A stretch of 64,000 nt of DNA from Dinochytrium kinnereticum (taxonomy: Eukaryota; Chytridiomycota; Chytridiomycetes; Chytridiales; Chytridiaceae), in NCBI GenBank assembly GCA_027604005.1, contig JADGJT010000059.1, forward strand, positions 1 to 64,000, read 5' to 3'. How positions within the stretch are numbered: position 1 is the first letter of the stretch; each line of letters opens with the position of its first letter. This document shows positions 44,962 to 56,243 of this stretch, in pieces. The notes beneath the pieces were generated by a model. It ran no database searches. It saw only the letters and a program-made list of their open reading frames with translations, and had not been told where the DNA came from. The position numbers were made by a program, and so were the translations under genes.

Positions 44962-46469
44962 ATGCTGGCGAATGACGATGATCAGAGGCGCTCTAGCGTC
45001 CATGTTAAGAGCTCCATTATCTCCGTCGCGAGCAATGGCGTGGTCGTCAGCTTCCATCCGGATATCAACATGTAATTCACATCTCCCTCAAGGCGTTGGC
45101 AGATCGAGCATTCAATATCATTTCTTCATCTTTTAGGTATAGGCAGGTGTCTTCTGTGAACGAAGTCTCCCATCACGCCTCTTCGGTTTCTGAACAGGCT
45201 CCAACCATGAGGCCGAGACCAAGCCTTGTCGCTCAACTCTCCTCCTCCATCGTCGAAGCACCATCACCCTACGTCTCAGCCCCCTTCCAATGGCCCTCTC
45301 CATCCCCTGAACAAAGACGGCCTCGATCCAGGTCAGAATCGCGAGTCTCCAGGATGTTCAGCGAGAAGACCCTGGAAACGGAATTGCCCGATGCTGGTTC
45401 ACCTGGGCAGGTTCGACCCTCTTCAAGGCTAAGAGCCGGGTCGGTTGCTCCAAAACAAGAGCATAGACCTTCTATGAGCAGAAAGAGCGAGAACCAACCG
45501 CTTAAATCCCAGGACGGGCCAACGAGTGGGAGGTCCAGCGTTGTCAAAGAGGATCGAGTCGGGAGGACTGTTGTTTACCCTGATGCGGGGTTGGAGGACA
45601 AGCCGCTGACTTTCTTTTCTAGTACCCCGACCGCGGCGGCGGGTACTGGGTTGAGGAAGAAGTCAGTCATGATTAAGACCCCATCCAACCACGAGCAACC
45701 CAGGGACCCTCCTCCAATTATTGACGAAGACCAGGAGCTGGTGGACAGACTCTTCGCGACAACGTCAAAAGAAGACCCCTCTGGTTCGATCAAAGGGAAA
45801 GCGGAGCCGAAACCAGCTGAGAAAGCGTCATTACCATCCGTCTTAAAGGAAGATCGACGTCCGCGGCAGGTCTCAGCACCGACGGAGCCGAAATTGTCGC
45901 TGAAGGCCTTGATGAACGTCGACCCTACCCTGACCGAAGTTGACAAAGCTTGGTTCGAGGCTGTCGCAGGACGCTTGAGCGATGCCGACGATGATAGTCG
46001 GGGAGACATTTTCGATGACGTGCAAAAGGAAGAGGCGAGAATGGAAAGAATGGGACGAGATGATGACGCGGAGTTCCGTAAACGGCTCATCTCCTCCCAT
46101 GATGTGAAAGAGCAATGGGCGAGACAACAAAAATTATTGGGGTCGGCGTCGAAGCAGACTGATGAGCCCGTGGATGTTGGTTCCCCTGGTCCTCCAGCTC
46201 AGGGGGTACTTAAAGTAGCTGGAGAGGCTCTGCAAGTATCCGAACCTGCTCCGGATGATGTATCAGTAGGTGTAGATGCTGTTGAGGAGAAGGTTGTTGA
46301 TGAGGAGAAGGGGGATGGGGAGAGACCGGAGCTTCCACCAAAGGATCCTTCCGGGAGACCGAAGTCGAGGATGGCTTCCGCATCAAGGAAAGGAAGTAAG
46401 AAAAAGTCGTTAACCGTGACCTCAATTAGTGGTCGACCAGCTTCTAGTAGGAATAGGACACCAAAATGA
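44962..46469 (+). CDS. Disordered hypothetical protein (2 exons)
   Basis: Exon 1 is 44962-45071 and exon 2 is 45137-46469 (intron GTAATT..TTTTAG, phase 2), giving 480 residues. Mostly Ser/Pro/Arg/Glu-rich disorder with two more ordered pieces: 'SSIISVASNGVVVSFHPDIN' near the start, and a helical block around residues 300-365 ('LTEVDKAWFEAVAGRLSDAD', 'EFRKRLISSHDVKEQWARQQ'). The C-terminus is basic (RKGSKKKSLTVTSISGRPAS). I do not recognise it. A decayed copy of its 3' part lies at 55540-55895, so this is the intact member of a duplication that spans the SET and NLR genes. Confidence 0.7.
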
Positions 46470-47043
46470 GGGGTTCCTTGTGCTGAAATAAACACATTCA
46501 GATTATGAGAGAATGATGTTCCGTTTTAGCTAGCTAAGGAGGTCGAAAGGTACAATAGGCATAGGAATTCGTCTAAGCAGAAAAGGAGACATCAATTTCT
46601 GCCATCTACATCATTGATGTAGCTCTGACGGCCGCGTAAAACCGTTTTCATCCTCAATCAGGCATAGACCATTTCTCTTACCTCTGTGTCATTGATGGAA
46701 TATGCCATCTCGACCATGCTCTTCTCGTGGGTCGCCGTTCAGGTGACCTTCAGTGGCTCTCCTCGATTTCAAAGGCAAACAAATGGATATATACTTTCAA
46801 GACCGTGTCATCCCCATCATATTCCATCTTAACAGGTTATCCAATGTTGGGTCCTCCAAAGCTCATTCCATACCTTTCTGCCTGGCCGTCTCTGCCTTCG
46901 GCTTAATCTTCCATAGCCTCCGTCGCTGGGATATTATTATTGGACAGTAAACCAACATTCGTCCGTGTCAGAGGGGCATTCTGTTCGTTCTTAAAGCCTA
47001 AAATGGATTTTCATATTTTTTTGTGGTTGGCACCACTTCAGCG
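46470..47043. other. Intergenic, nothing seen
   Basis: About 570 bases upstream of the SET/MYND gene. No supported gene or repeat. I found no match here to the flank of the decayed copy at 55540-55895. Confidence 0.5.
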
Positions 47044-48549
47044 ATGGGCATGCAAACAGCAGGGAGCTCGGACTTTCGAATGATCGAGGGTTGTGACGGC
47101 GTTGCGCTTCATGACTTCAAACAGACCGGTAGAGGGTTAAAAGCTCTGAGGAGGTTTGCCAAGGGCGAACAAATACTGTCGGCCCCGTCAAGTATCCTTT
47201 GGACCGTCAGTGCTGCATGCGAGGAGCCCCATTTGGGTGGGATCTTGAAGGGCCTATCCGCAGGTCTTTCCGTAGATGATACTATATCAGTGCATCTTCT
47301 TTTTGTCAAGCATTCTCCCAAATACGAAGGCGGATCATCATCCCTGCGTCGCCGTCACATTGAGCTCATTCCGAGCATGTACTCCTCGTCTGTAACGTTT
47401 GAGGACGAAGAACTTGAGCTTTGCCGGGGTTCGTCAGTGTATGAATTGACAGTCAGGCTGAAGGATCAGATTGAGGATGATTACCGATCGCTACTCACAG
47501 GCCTCTTCATTATTCACCCTGAAACCTTTCCCCTCAGCCGCTTCACACTTAAAGAGGTAATGACCCTGTTTTCTTACTGTACCTCTGCTGCGAATTTCTA
47601 ATGGTTCAGCAATGCACAGTACACATGGGCTCTTCTCACGGTGTGGTCTCGGGCCATGGATTTCCAGGTTCCTGCAACGAATGGGTCACCGCCCTTCTCC
47701 CTTCGCTGTATTGTGCCTTTCGTCGATATGGTTAATCATTCATCAGACGTTATCCAATGTCACATTTTCGATCAAGCATCTGGTTGCGTTAAGATCCTCT
47801 CTGGTGGCAAGGTTAACAAGGGAGATCAGGTACACACGTAGAATCTTACTTTTCTCCGAAGCTTTGGTATTTTTGTTGACGTAACTTTTAAGATATTCAT
47901 CAACTATGGGCCCGTGGGGAATTCACGACTTCTTCGACTATACGGATTCGTTATTCCCGACAACCCGAACGACTCGTATGACCTCGTCCTGAGCACTCAC
48001 CCTTTAGCACCTTCCTTCCACCAAAAAGTCGGCTTGTTTGTGCAGGCCAATCTCACGACTGACTCCTCCGCTGCTGTCGCGACATTTCCCTTAAGCCGCA
48101 GTGATCCGTTGCCGCCGGCTTTGCTACAATATCTTCGCATCCAGCGTCTTTCTGATGAGGAGATTGAAGCTGGAGTGCCATCATTGGCTGCAGTGAAGGT
48201 TACCACTCGAAACGAGCGGGAGGTTCTCATGGCACTTGGTGACGCGTTTGAGGGGATATTGGCAGGGTTTTCTCCCAATCTTGAGAGTCTACGGAAAAGG
48301 TTAGGGGCTGGGGAGTGGAAAGTTGGTGTCAATTCTTGGGCTGCGGCCGTGGTTTCAATTTCGGAGCAAACCATCATTACCGGTGCTCTTGATCGTGTTA
48401 AGGCTTTGCTGGCGCTAACAGAGTGCGCTGGATGCAGTCAGGTCGTGGAAGGGCTGAAGTTGTGCTCAAAGTGCAAGAAGGTCACTTATTGCAAAGCTGA
48501 ATGCCAGAAGCTGCACCACAAATTGCATAAAAAACATTGCACGGTTTAA
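47044..48549 (+). CDS. SET-domain methyltransferase-like protein with C-terminal MYND zinc finger (3 exons)
   Basis: Exons 47044-47556, 47620-47829 and 47893-48549 give 459 residues. The split SET domain starts with 'VALHDFKQTGRGLKALRRFA' (AdoMet-side GxG..A) and continues with 'WALLTVWSRAMDF', 'CIVPFVDMVNHSSD' (the NH motif) and 'KGDQIFINYGPVGNSRLLRL' (catalytic Tyr, YG..). The layout is of the SETD3/SETD6/Rubisco-methyltransferase class. The last ~40 residues form a MYND finger: 'CAGCSQVVEGLKLCSKCKKV', then 'YCKAECQKLHHKLHKKHC'. MYND fingers bind Pro-rich partners. SET proteins of this class methylate His or Lys of non-histone proteins. Substrate unknown. It converges on the NLR gene, with 26 bases between their stops. 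Confidence 0.85.
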
Positions 48550-48575
48550 ATACATTCTTTTGAAGGATTCATTCA

Positions 48576-51500
48576 CTATAAGTTGATATGTTTAGATGCC
48601 AATGGTAGCATCCCTTCTATGTCAATGATGTTTAGATGAGCCTCGCTGTAAAAGACGAGGCGTGGGCCAACAAAGAAAAACTTCCCGCCGTTCTTTTCAT
48701 TCTTCTTCTGGTATACACCATTCTGATAGCTGCAGAGCCCCATCAAGACGGCTTGGGGAAGGAATAGCAGTCGAATGCTACGCGGCGCAATAGCAGCGTG
48801 ATCGATGCCTGTCTCGAAAGAAAGCCACAACAACTCGCCAGTTTCACAGAGCATCACAACACCGTGGACGGCGCTAAAGCTAACTGGCTGCCAATAAAGG
48901 ACGGCTTGAACAGTTTGGAACGACGCTCCAGTCTCAGAGCTTATGAGGAGTAGCCAGCGATGCTTTCGCATGTCTTCAAACTCCAATGCAAACACATCTG
49001 TAGATACATGTAGGAACTCAATCCGCCGAATCAATCCTATCTCCAATTTCTCCCGTTCATCGGAATTCATAAGTGTCAGCTGCCTTGAGAACAAGAAGGT
49101 GGAAGGTAAACGATTGGGAGGGTAGCCCAATTCCAGAACCGACTTCACCACTATGCCAGATTGAAGCGCAATAACAAACACTGCTTGCTTATCTTGGAGA
49201 ACCTTACAATCGAAGGTGACCACATCGGAATCGTACTGATAGGAAAATACGCTGTCCTCGTCCTCGCGCAGATACTTGTTCGTGAAGTTTTCGGGAACCA
49301 TCCATATCCGAATCCAAGACCCCCTCGTTCCAATAGTAAGAAAATATTCTCCATCAAGCAAGGCTAGCACCTTAATAGCATCATATGGCTCAGGCGGGGA
49401 TTCGTTAATTTCAGGCGTAAGGTGCTGGTTTTTACCCATCAAGGGGAATAATCAGTATATAAAATACGAAGAATGAACGGCATCACTAGAGAAGATCGCG
49501 AACCTCATAAGATGTCATATCGGTAGGAAAATCCAAGCCAAAGCCAAAGAATTCATCTTCATCGTCCACATCTTCAGAATTCTACAAAGTTTGATTTTAA
49601 TTGTAGGTACATGACGATCTTCTCGCTATACAATATTGCGAAGAAGAAAGAAAAAAAAAATTACCTGAACTTCTTGGTAATTGCTTTCATCCGGAATAGG
49701 ATCATATGCGGTCTCGCCATCGTCAAAGTTGTCCTCAAAATGTTCCATTCCTGGAGTAACGGGCTGCCTAGTCTGCCCCGGCCAATCCACAACGAGTGTG
49801 CGATTGACAAGAAATCGGAGGTGTGTGTCCATGCCGACCCCCCTGTCCCAGGTCCTGTCAGCTTGCCACACACGCTTAAACGCACATTCAACACCATCAT
49901 CATTGCATATCTCATACGCAAAGGCCCCAAATCCCATGTCAAGACCAACAAATCGAGTGGCATCAATTGCCAGTTGAACAGAGTCCGCATTGCCCTCAAT
50001 TTCGAGTTCACCAAGATAGGTACCATCAAGGTCCCAAAGAGTCACGCGGTACGACTGTAAATGTACTATGATTCCATTCGGAGAGACGTCAAAGTCTTTA
50101 ATCGGCTTCAAAAGGTCCCATGAGGTCCTGTTCGATGTGAGAAGATTTTCTGGTACTAAGAATCTTTCGACTAATACCAGGCTAATCTTAGTGTCATGCC
50201 AATATATGAGCTCACCGAAACTAGATAGTTCAAAATCCACAGCGAATCCAAAGTAGAACTTGTACACAGCCTTATCTACGCAATTCGGGCGAATAAAGCG
50301 TATAAACTCTTCCTCACTGCTAAGCAATGCGAAAGCCAAAATACCGCCAGATGGAATATTGGAGTATCGAATTTTCAGATCCAGATCTGAATCTAGGGTA
50401 TCTTTCTCAAGAACATTGACTTGGATTGCCTGCATTCCCTCTCCCAAATTTGTAATGGATTTTCGCCATAGTGTCCCATTATTTTCTCGGCCGATAATGA
50501 AGAGGGAGTCACTATCTGTGGCTAGTTGGTCTGCAGTCAATGCACGCCCACTGTAGATCTCGACCAAACCGTAGGCAACACTCCATGCGAAGACTTTCGA
50601 CATATCTCTTCCATTTGCAAGAATAATTAAGATACCCTCAGCACATTCAGTGAACTGTATGAAAGAAAACGTATAGTTATGAGAGCTGTCATCAGGTAAT
50701 ACGATTATGTCCTGCCGAAGAACGTTTAGGCGAGAGCATCCTGGTTCAAGCCGATAAAGTATGACTTGCTTCTCATTCACGGCGGCAATAGTCAAAAACA
50801 TCGAGTCCCTATTGACGCCCAGGCGAACTAGAGGACCAGTTGAGTTTGGCAGAATATAAGTTTTCGTCATGTCAACTTCGGTAATGGCTCCTTGTAGAGG
50901 TGTAAAGGTCGTAACGTGCCAAATAAGAATAGTCCCGTCAGAAAGTCCGAGGGCTATCTGAATCTCCTTGCAATTAGGGCCTTCAGGGATAATCTCGAGA
51001 TGCTGCGGCTGACACTTGAGTATAATCTTTCCCGATACACCCGAACTAATGTTCCAGAAATATAATAATTTCGAGGCTTTGTAGATAGCAAACATAAAGG
51101 TATCCACAAAACCATATGAGCTTTCTGCAATACCACCACTGATAAGGTGAACATTCTCTAATTGGTCCCCTAAGTCATCAAAAAGAGCCCCAATGCACTT
51201 TCCAGAGTACTTGTCCCAAACCCGGCAAAGCCTCCGTGTCCAGTTCAAAGGCACCTTCTTTAAGACTTCAATGGCGCTAATAAACACTCCTGAATCATCG
51301 CTCTGAAATATCTTAAATGATCTTCCCTCTTTTGGATCAAATGCTAGGTCTTCAGCATCCCAAAATGCGTCTAACCCTTTAATGGCTTTGGGAACCTTGG
51401 CAATCTGTCGATCAAGACCTGAAAACATCGCTTTCAGCTCGGGCTTGTGAGTAGAAAATGCGAACACGGTGCAGTACATTTCATCCGGATCATCGATCAG

Positions 51501-54500
51501 TATATTTGAAAATCTAAACACCATAGATTTTAACCATCGGGCGTTGCTATGGGCCTCCTTTAGCTCTTGATTAACCATTACGAACGAGAGGGCGGCATGA
51601 AGCGGTTGTAGCCTGTTCATACTGGCGAGAAATCGTACCCAATATAATGGCTTTGCAGTGCTAAACCAATGCACTATTAAGCCTGCAAGCTTTGACTTGG
51701 CTGTGGTGGATTCTTCACTATCCCGAAACACTATTTCAGCGTGATGATGCCAGAATTCTGCGGCATACTGGCTGACGAAACTTTCATATTCCCCATTTTT
51801 AAGTCCGCGGTTATCAGAAGTGGCTCGTCTTTCATACATCTGGAGCTTTTCAAGTTGCATTAAGCAAGCCTCTGCTAAGGTCCTATGCACCTCCCGAATT
51901 CTGACGTCACTAAGAAAATGTCTCTCACTTAACGCGTCCCGGAGAGACTTGTGGCCGGCGTATATCAGACCTTTACTGTTCTCCCTTAAGACGCTCTTGT
52001 AGATCGGAATAATGATAGCCTTCATTACGGCCCGCCGTTCCTCTTCAAGCAATGAAAGAGGCTTTGACAGGTAAAGCATATATGATATCTCGTTAATTGA
52101 GAGAGGAGTTTTAGCGACTAATGAAATGCCAATAATCGTTTCAACGAGGTTGCGATTGCCAAGGCGTTCTAAAAAGTTTCCAATGCAAATGAAATAAAGA
52201 CTTTTGATGTCTCTCTTAAGCGTTGATCCGATAATGCTGCTTGCCATATCGGGATTGATATCCTTGATCAGATTAAGGGCAATCTTTAGCCAGAGCATAT
52301 TGCCCTGCGACATTTCGATCAGTTTGCGCCGGGAACTCTCCAATAAAGGAAGAGAGAAAGAGTCAACGTAGGCCAAAAGATCCTCCCTGTTCCTTTCGAA
52401 AATGTCACGGTTGAAGTCTTCTTCAAAAGATTTGGACGTCCGCTCCGATCGGAACCGCGAGAACCGGTTTAGAAAGCCACTGCTCTTTGGCTTTATGTGA
52501 AGGTGCGTGACTTTTTGAGAGTCAGACATTCCAAAAATAAATCTGTCAATGTCGTCTTGCCTTCGACTGGTGATAAGGATTCGCAAGTTATATGGGAAGT
52601 TGGAACAGAGAACCGGATCCTCGTCATTTAGGTTTCCGCCGTTGAGACAACCCTTAGTCTTCCTCCTTTCTTCTGTACAGAAGTCGATAGTCTGTTGAAG
52701 AAGACACAAAAACTTTGCGAAGCAGCTTTTGGGGCATTCATCAGCGGCATCTATCACAAGAAGAAGAGGAAAACGGCTTAGTCCAGTCTCCGTTTCCGAT
52801 TCGAGTCTATCCAGTACCATGAATTTAAACTTCTCGAACAGACTATGTGGTGTATCCTTTGCGAAGGTATCCTTAACACCGCGGTTCTTTAACCACTTTC
52901 CTCTAGCATTGTTCTCAGACAGTCTGGCATCAACCTGAGAGGCAATAGAGTCCACAAAGGCATTAGCATCACGTGCAGCCTCTTCATCAATCTTGAAAAA
53001 GAAATAAACGACTAATTTAACGGGAAGCTCCGTCACGCATAACGCCGATACGACGGATTTGCCGAATCCAGGTTCGGCCGTTAGCCAGAGAGCGCATGAA
53101 TCCTCCTCCTGATACCATCGAGCAATGTGGTCCAGGATCCACATCCTTGTGTCAGGGATATAATCATCAAGAGCGGCCTGTATATCTCCAGAGAAGTTGA
53201 TGCGCTTTTCAGAGTCAAGCTGCCCAGCGGCAGAAATCTCTGAATCCGATAAGCATTTCGACACATCTTCTAGTACACGCCGTAAAGAATTTTCTAATCC
53301 CCGGTGAGACTGAGTCCATGTGGCGAATTCTTTAACGTGGACGAACCCATCCCCATTCCTATCTAGATTATTGATGACAACAAGCTTGAAAATATCGCCG
53401 ATGGTTTTGCTGGTAGATAAACATATATCCTCGCTGGTGAGAGCCTTGAACTTCTCCCATCTTTCAAGCCCGGCAACAAAGTTTTCTGTTGATACTGAAA
53501 TTCGGAAACGCTGTCCGCGCCAAAAGTTAACAGCATCTTCTTCATCTAAATTAAGAGTGACATATTCTAAATTGATAGCGAAATGCTGAGGATCGGCGAG
53601 CAAGATATTTGTGATGGCATCCTTTAAGTTTCTTTCAACGGAAGCGGTATCATAGGAACCTAGCGCATGGTCAATCTATGAATGTTAGAAATAAATTGGT
53701 AAGACGTTAGATGCGTTTTAAATACAGAGAAGGCGGTGAAGTGAAATGTAGAAGGAGAGGTATAGGAAAAATAACACGGGATGCTGAAAATAAGTTCAAT
53801 CAACATGATAGCACATATGAAGCAAACACACATCTACTCGAATCACGGTACTTCAAAAAACGTATATACTTACAAGTTTACCCACTAATTTTCGCCCATG
53901 ATATTCACCAGCCATTTCAATAGATTGGACTAACAACTTTATACCGTCCAATAAAGCGTCGTGTAAGCTCTCCATACAAAGCTCATTATCGACAACAAGA
54001 TTGCTGTTCTCAGCAAAGTATGCTTTTATCCGAGTTTGAATTGCGCAATCGAGCTGCTGGCAAATTGTGACGATGTATACGATATCATCCATCTCCTTCT
54101 TCAATGACTTTGAGAAATCCAGGCATTTAGAAACCACGATCGAAATGGTAGACACGAATGGAATCATGCCTCCAATGCCCGCGATGCATTCCAACGCCCC
54201 CAAAATGACATTAGGTGTGCCTTTGAACTCTTTGATAAACTCGCTAGCACTTTTGCAACCATCGTAAACGCTCATGGCTGTTGTTAGCTTTTCAGAGAGA
54301 TTTGACGCTTTTCTAACCAAATCAGGGGTGATTGCATCTGCGTTTCGCCAGGCAGCAGTTCTTTTTGAGACTGATTCTAAGTCCTCAAGCATCACATTCA
54401 AATTCCGGAATTCCGGCTGAAGAACTTTCGGCGCTCCTCTATCATATGAGAGCGGAATTATAACGCACAGGCTTCTCCTACGCTCAATCATGCAGGTTAC

Positions 54501-55510
54501 GAAGGGTTTCTTGTCAATGCCGCATAGTTTAAAAAAAAATCCATTCAACGTAATGTACTTTTCCTCCTCGATTTTGATCTCCTGAATGTCATCGTTACGA
54601 GTCCCATTGAAATGGAGATTGATGCTATTGTCCCGTAAAATCCCAAATCTGGCCATATCAACGGAATTCTGTTTCGCTAAGCCATTTAACAAAAATGCAC
54701 ACATAGTACTGTTTCCACAACTTACGGGGAGTAGCCAAGACTTCAGATCAGAAAGGCAATCCTTCAGCGATGCTGGTACGGTAACGGTCACATCCTGGCC
54801 TTCACGTAGCAAGACAATAATTTCAGGTGGCCCAACTATCACGTTTCCTATGACGCTCCCGTCGGAGTCTCTTTTCATTATATTCTTGACCTTCTTTGAA
54901 ATCTCATCAGAATATCTGACGGGAACGTTCCGGTCTAGAAATGTGCTCTCGAAAAAAACAAAGTGTCCGTCCTCCAGGAACCCTTGAGCCTTCTGCTTGT
55001 CCAACACCCCCAAATCTGCCAACTTGGTGCTCAAATATTGCCGAAATTCCCTCAACGTCAGGTCAAGGATCGTACGTGGCTTGTAGGATAACTTTTGCAA
55101 TGCGGAGGGTGATGTAGGGGATCTGTTGTTGAGTGATCAGCCCTAAACCTAAGAGAACGGCAACGTAGGAAACCTTTTTACCTTGGGGATCTAGGCAAGC
55201 ACAAACCATCATCCCGATCGAGAGATGTAGGAGGAAGACGAAAGTCAAACGATAACACAGATTTTGGCGACTCGATCCTGAGGGAGCTCTTTAGACACAG
55301 CGTGGATGGTTGAGCAATTTACTCTGGCAGTTCCGATGGAATGAGGTTAAGATCGCGAATGCTGAAGCAGAATCGTTCTGGATCATCACGAGAGATCACA
55401 CGCAGCATCATCATGTCTCCCTGGCGCCTCGTTGTTGAGGGCCACATTGTGTTCATACTGAGTATAATACAATATTTATGCTGCGAAACACAAAAACACA
55501 AGACCACCAA
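48576..55510 (-). CDS. Giant NLR-like receptor: helical hydrophobic domain, EF-hand, NACHT, beta-propeller (5 exons)
   Basis: Exons are 55510-55323, 55122-53874, 53675-49665, 49581-49504 and 49424-48576; all phases fit, giving 2124 residues. Residues ~135-300 are an unknown mixed domain. Residues ~355-479 are helical with a hydrophobic stretch (IAGIGGMIPFVSTISIVVSK), like the four-helix HeLo/MLKL-type cell-death domains. A canonical EF-hand loop (DRNGDGFVHVKEF) sits at ~584-596. NACHT: Walker A 'TAEPGFGKS' at ~678-686, Walker B 'PLLLVIDAADEC' at ~782-793, then 'LRILITSRR'. A helical middle is followed by ~900 residues of WD-like strands ('LSDGTILIWHV', 'SYRVTLWDLDGTYLGELEIE', 'GSWIRIWMVPE'). 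STAND ATPases of this plan sense a ligand with the propeller, oligomerise on ATP and fire an N-terminal effector. Exon 1 is the least certain part. Confidence 0.75.
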
Positions 55511-55539
55511 ATCAAGTACTGTAATAATATGGAAAAGGC

Positions 55540-55895
55540 AGGATGGTCAGAATTGGACGACGATGACATTGCGCTCCGGAAGTGTCTCCTCTATGAAGGA
55601 GCCATGGGCCCGACAACAAAAACTATTTGGATTCGGCGAGAAAGAAGACTGGGCCTGCTGGTTGTTTATACCTCTGATCCTCCAGCTCCCGAACAGTGGC
55701 TTTTGAAATTCCAACACCTGCTCCAGATGATGTACCGGTAGATGCGGGGGTTATGGAAGAGAGGAAGAGGAGTGATCGTCTTCTTGCGCAAGATCCGCCC
55801 CGCATCAAGATGGGAAACACAAAGAAGTCGTTAACCGTGACTGAAGACCTGCCTCTAGTCGGAATAGGGCATCAAAATGAGTTAGGACTCTAGGT
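55540..55895 (+). pseudogene. Decayed partial copy of the 44962-46469 gene
   Basis: Colinear with the 3' end of the disordered gene. Shared pieces are 'GACAACAAAAA.TATT' (46122 and 55611 areas), 'CCTCCAGCTC', 'CCTGCTCC.GATGATGTA' and a 17-base identity AAGTCGTTAACCGTGAC (46404-46420 and 55825-55841). After it comes the same TAG-GAATAGG..CA.CAAAATGAG ending. Frame is lost between blocks by small indels, and the first two thirds of the gene are absent. No start or stop is in register, so I call it a remnant. Orientation is the same as the intact gene. Confidence 0.75.
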
Positions 55896-56243
55896 TCTTT
55901 ATTCTGTTTTATAAGAAAAGATATATTCTTTGTGCCGAGCTCCAGCAGGTTGACGAGGGAATGGCGTCGGTTATTGAAGGCGATAGTTGCCACAAATACA
56001 GTAAGATCAAATACTTTACGCAAGACTCCTTCCGTTGCAAGCGCTCTTTGACGGCTGCATGTCGCGTATTCATCCACCCAGACCGTTTTGCTCACCTCTG
56101 ACTTGGAAGGTACGGCAGAAACTTTGAAAAAAATGGCCACACCACTGCAAAAGACCAACTTGGCACATCAGGATGTGATGGCGTAAATATCCAACTAGCG
56201 TTTGGCTTTAGCGATGGCTTTCAAATTCGTCTAACAGTGGTTT

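Noticed and set aside
49611..50060. Plus-strand 149-codon frame
   Set aside because: Antisense to the propeller region of the NLR gene.
55063..55248. Minus-strand frame with hydrophobic start (MTFVFLLHLSIGMMVC) as a separate small membrane protein
   Set aside because: It lies mostly in the inferred first intron of the NLR gene and its end overlaps that gene's second exon in another frame. It extends in phase from the same upstream exon through an alternative acceptor, so it may be a splice variant, but evidence is too weak to list.
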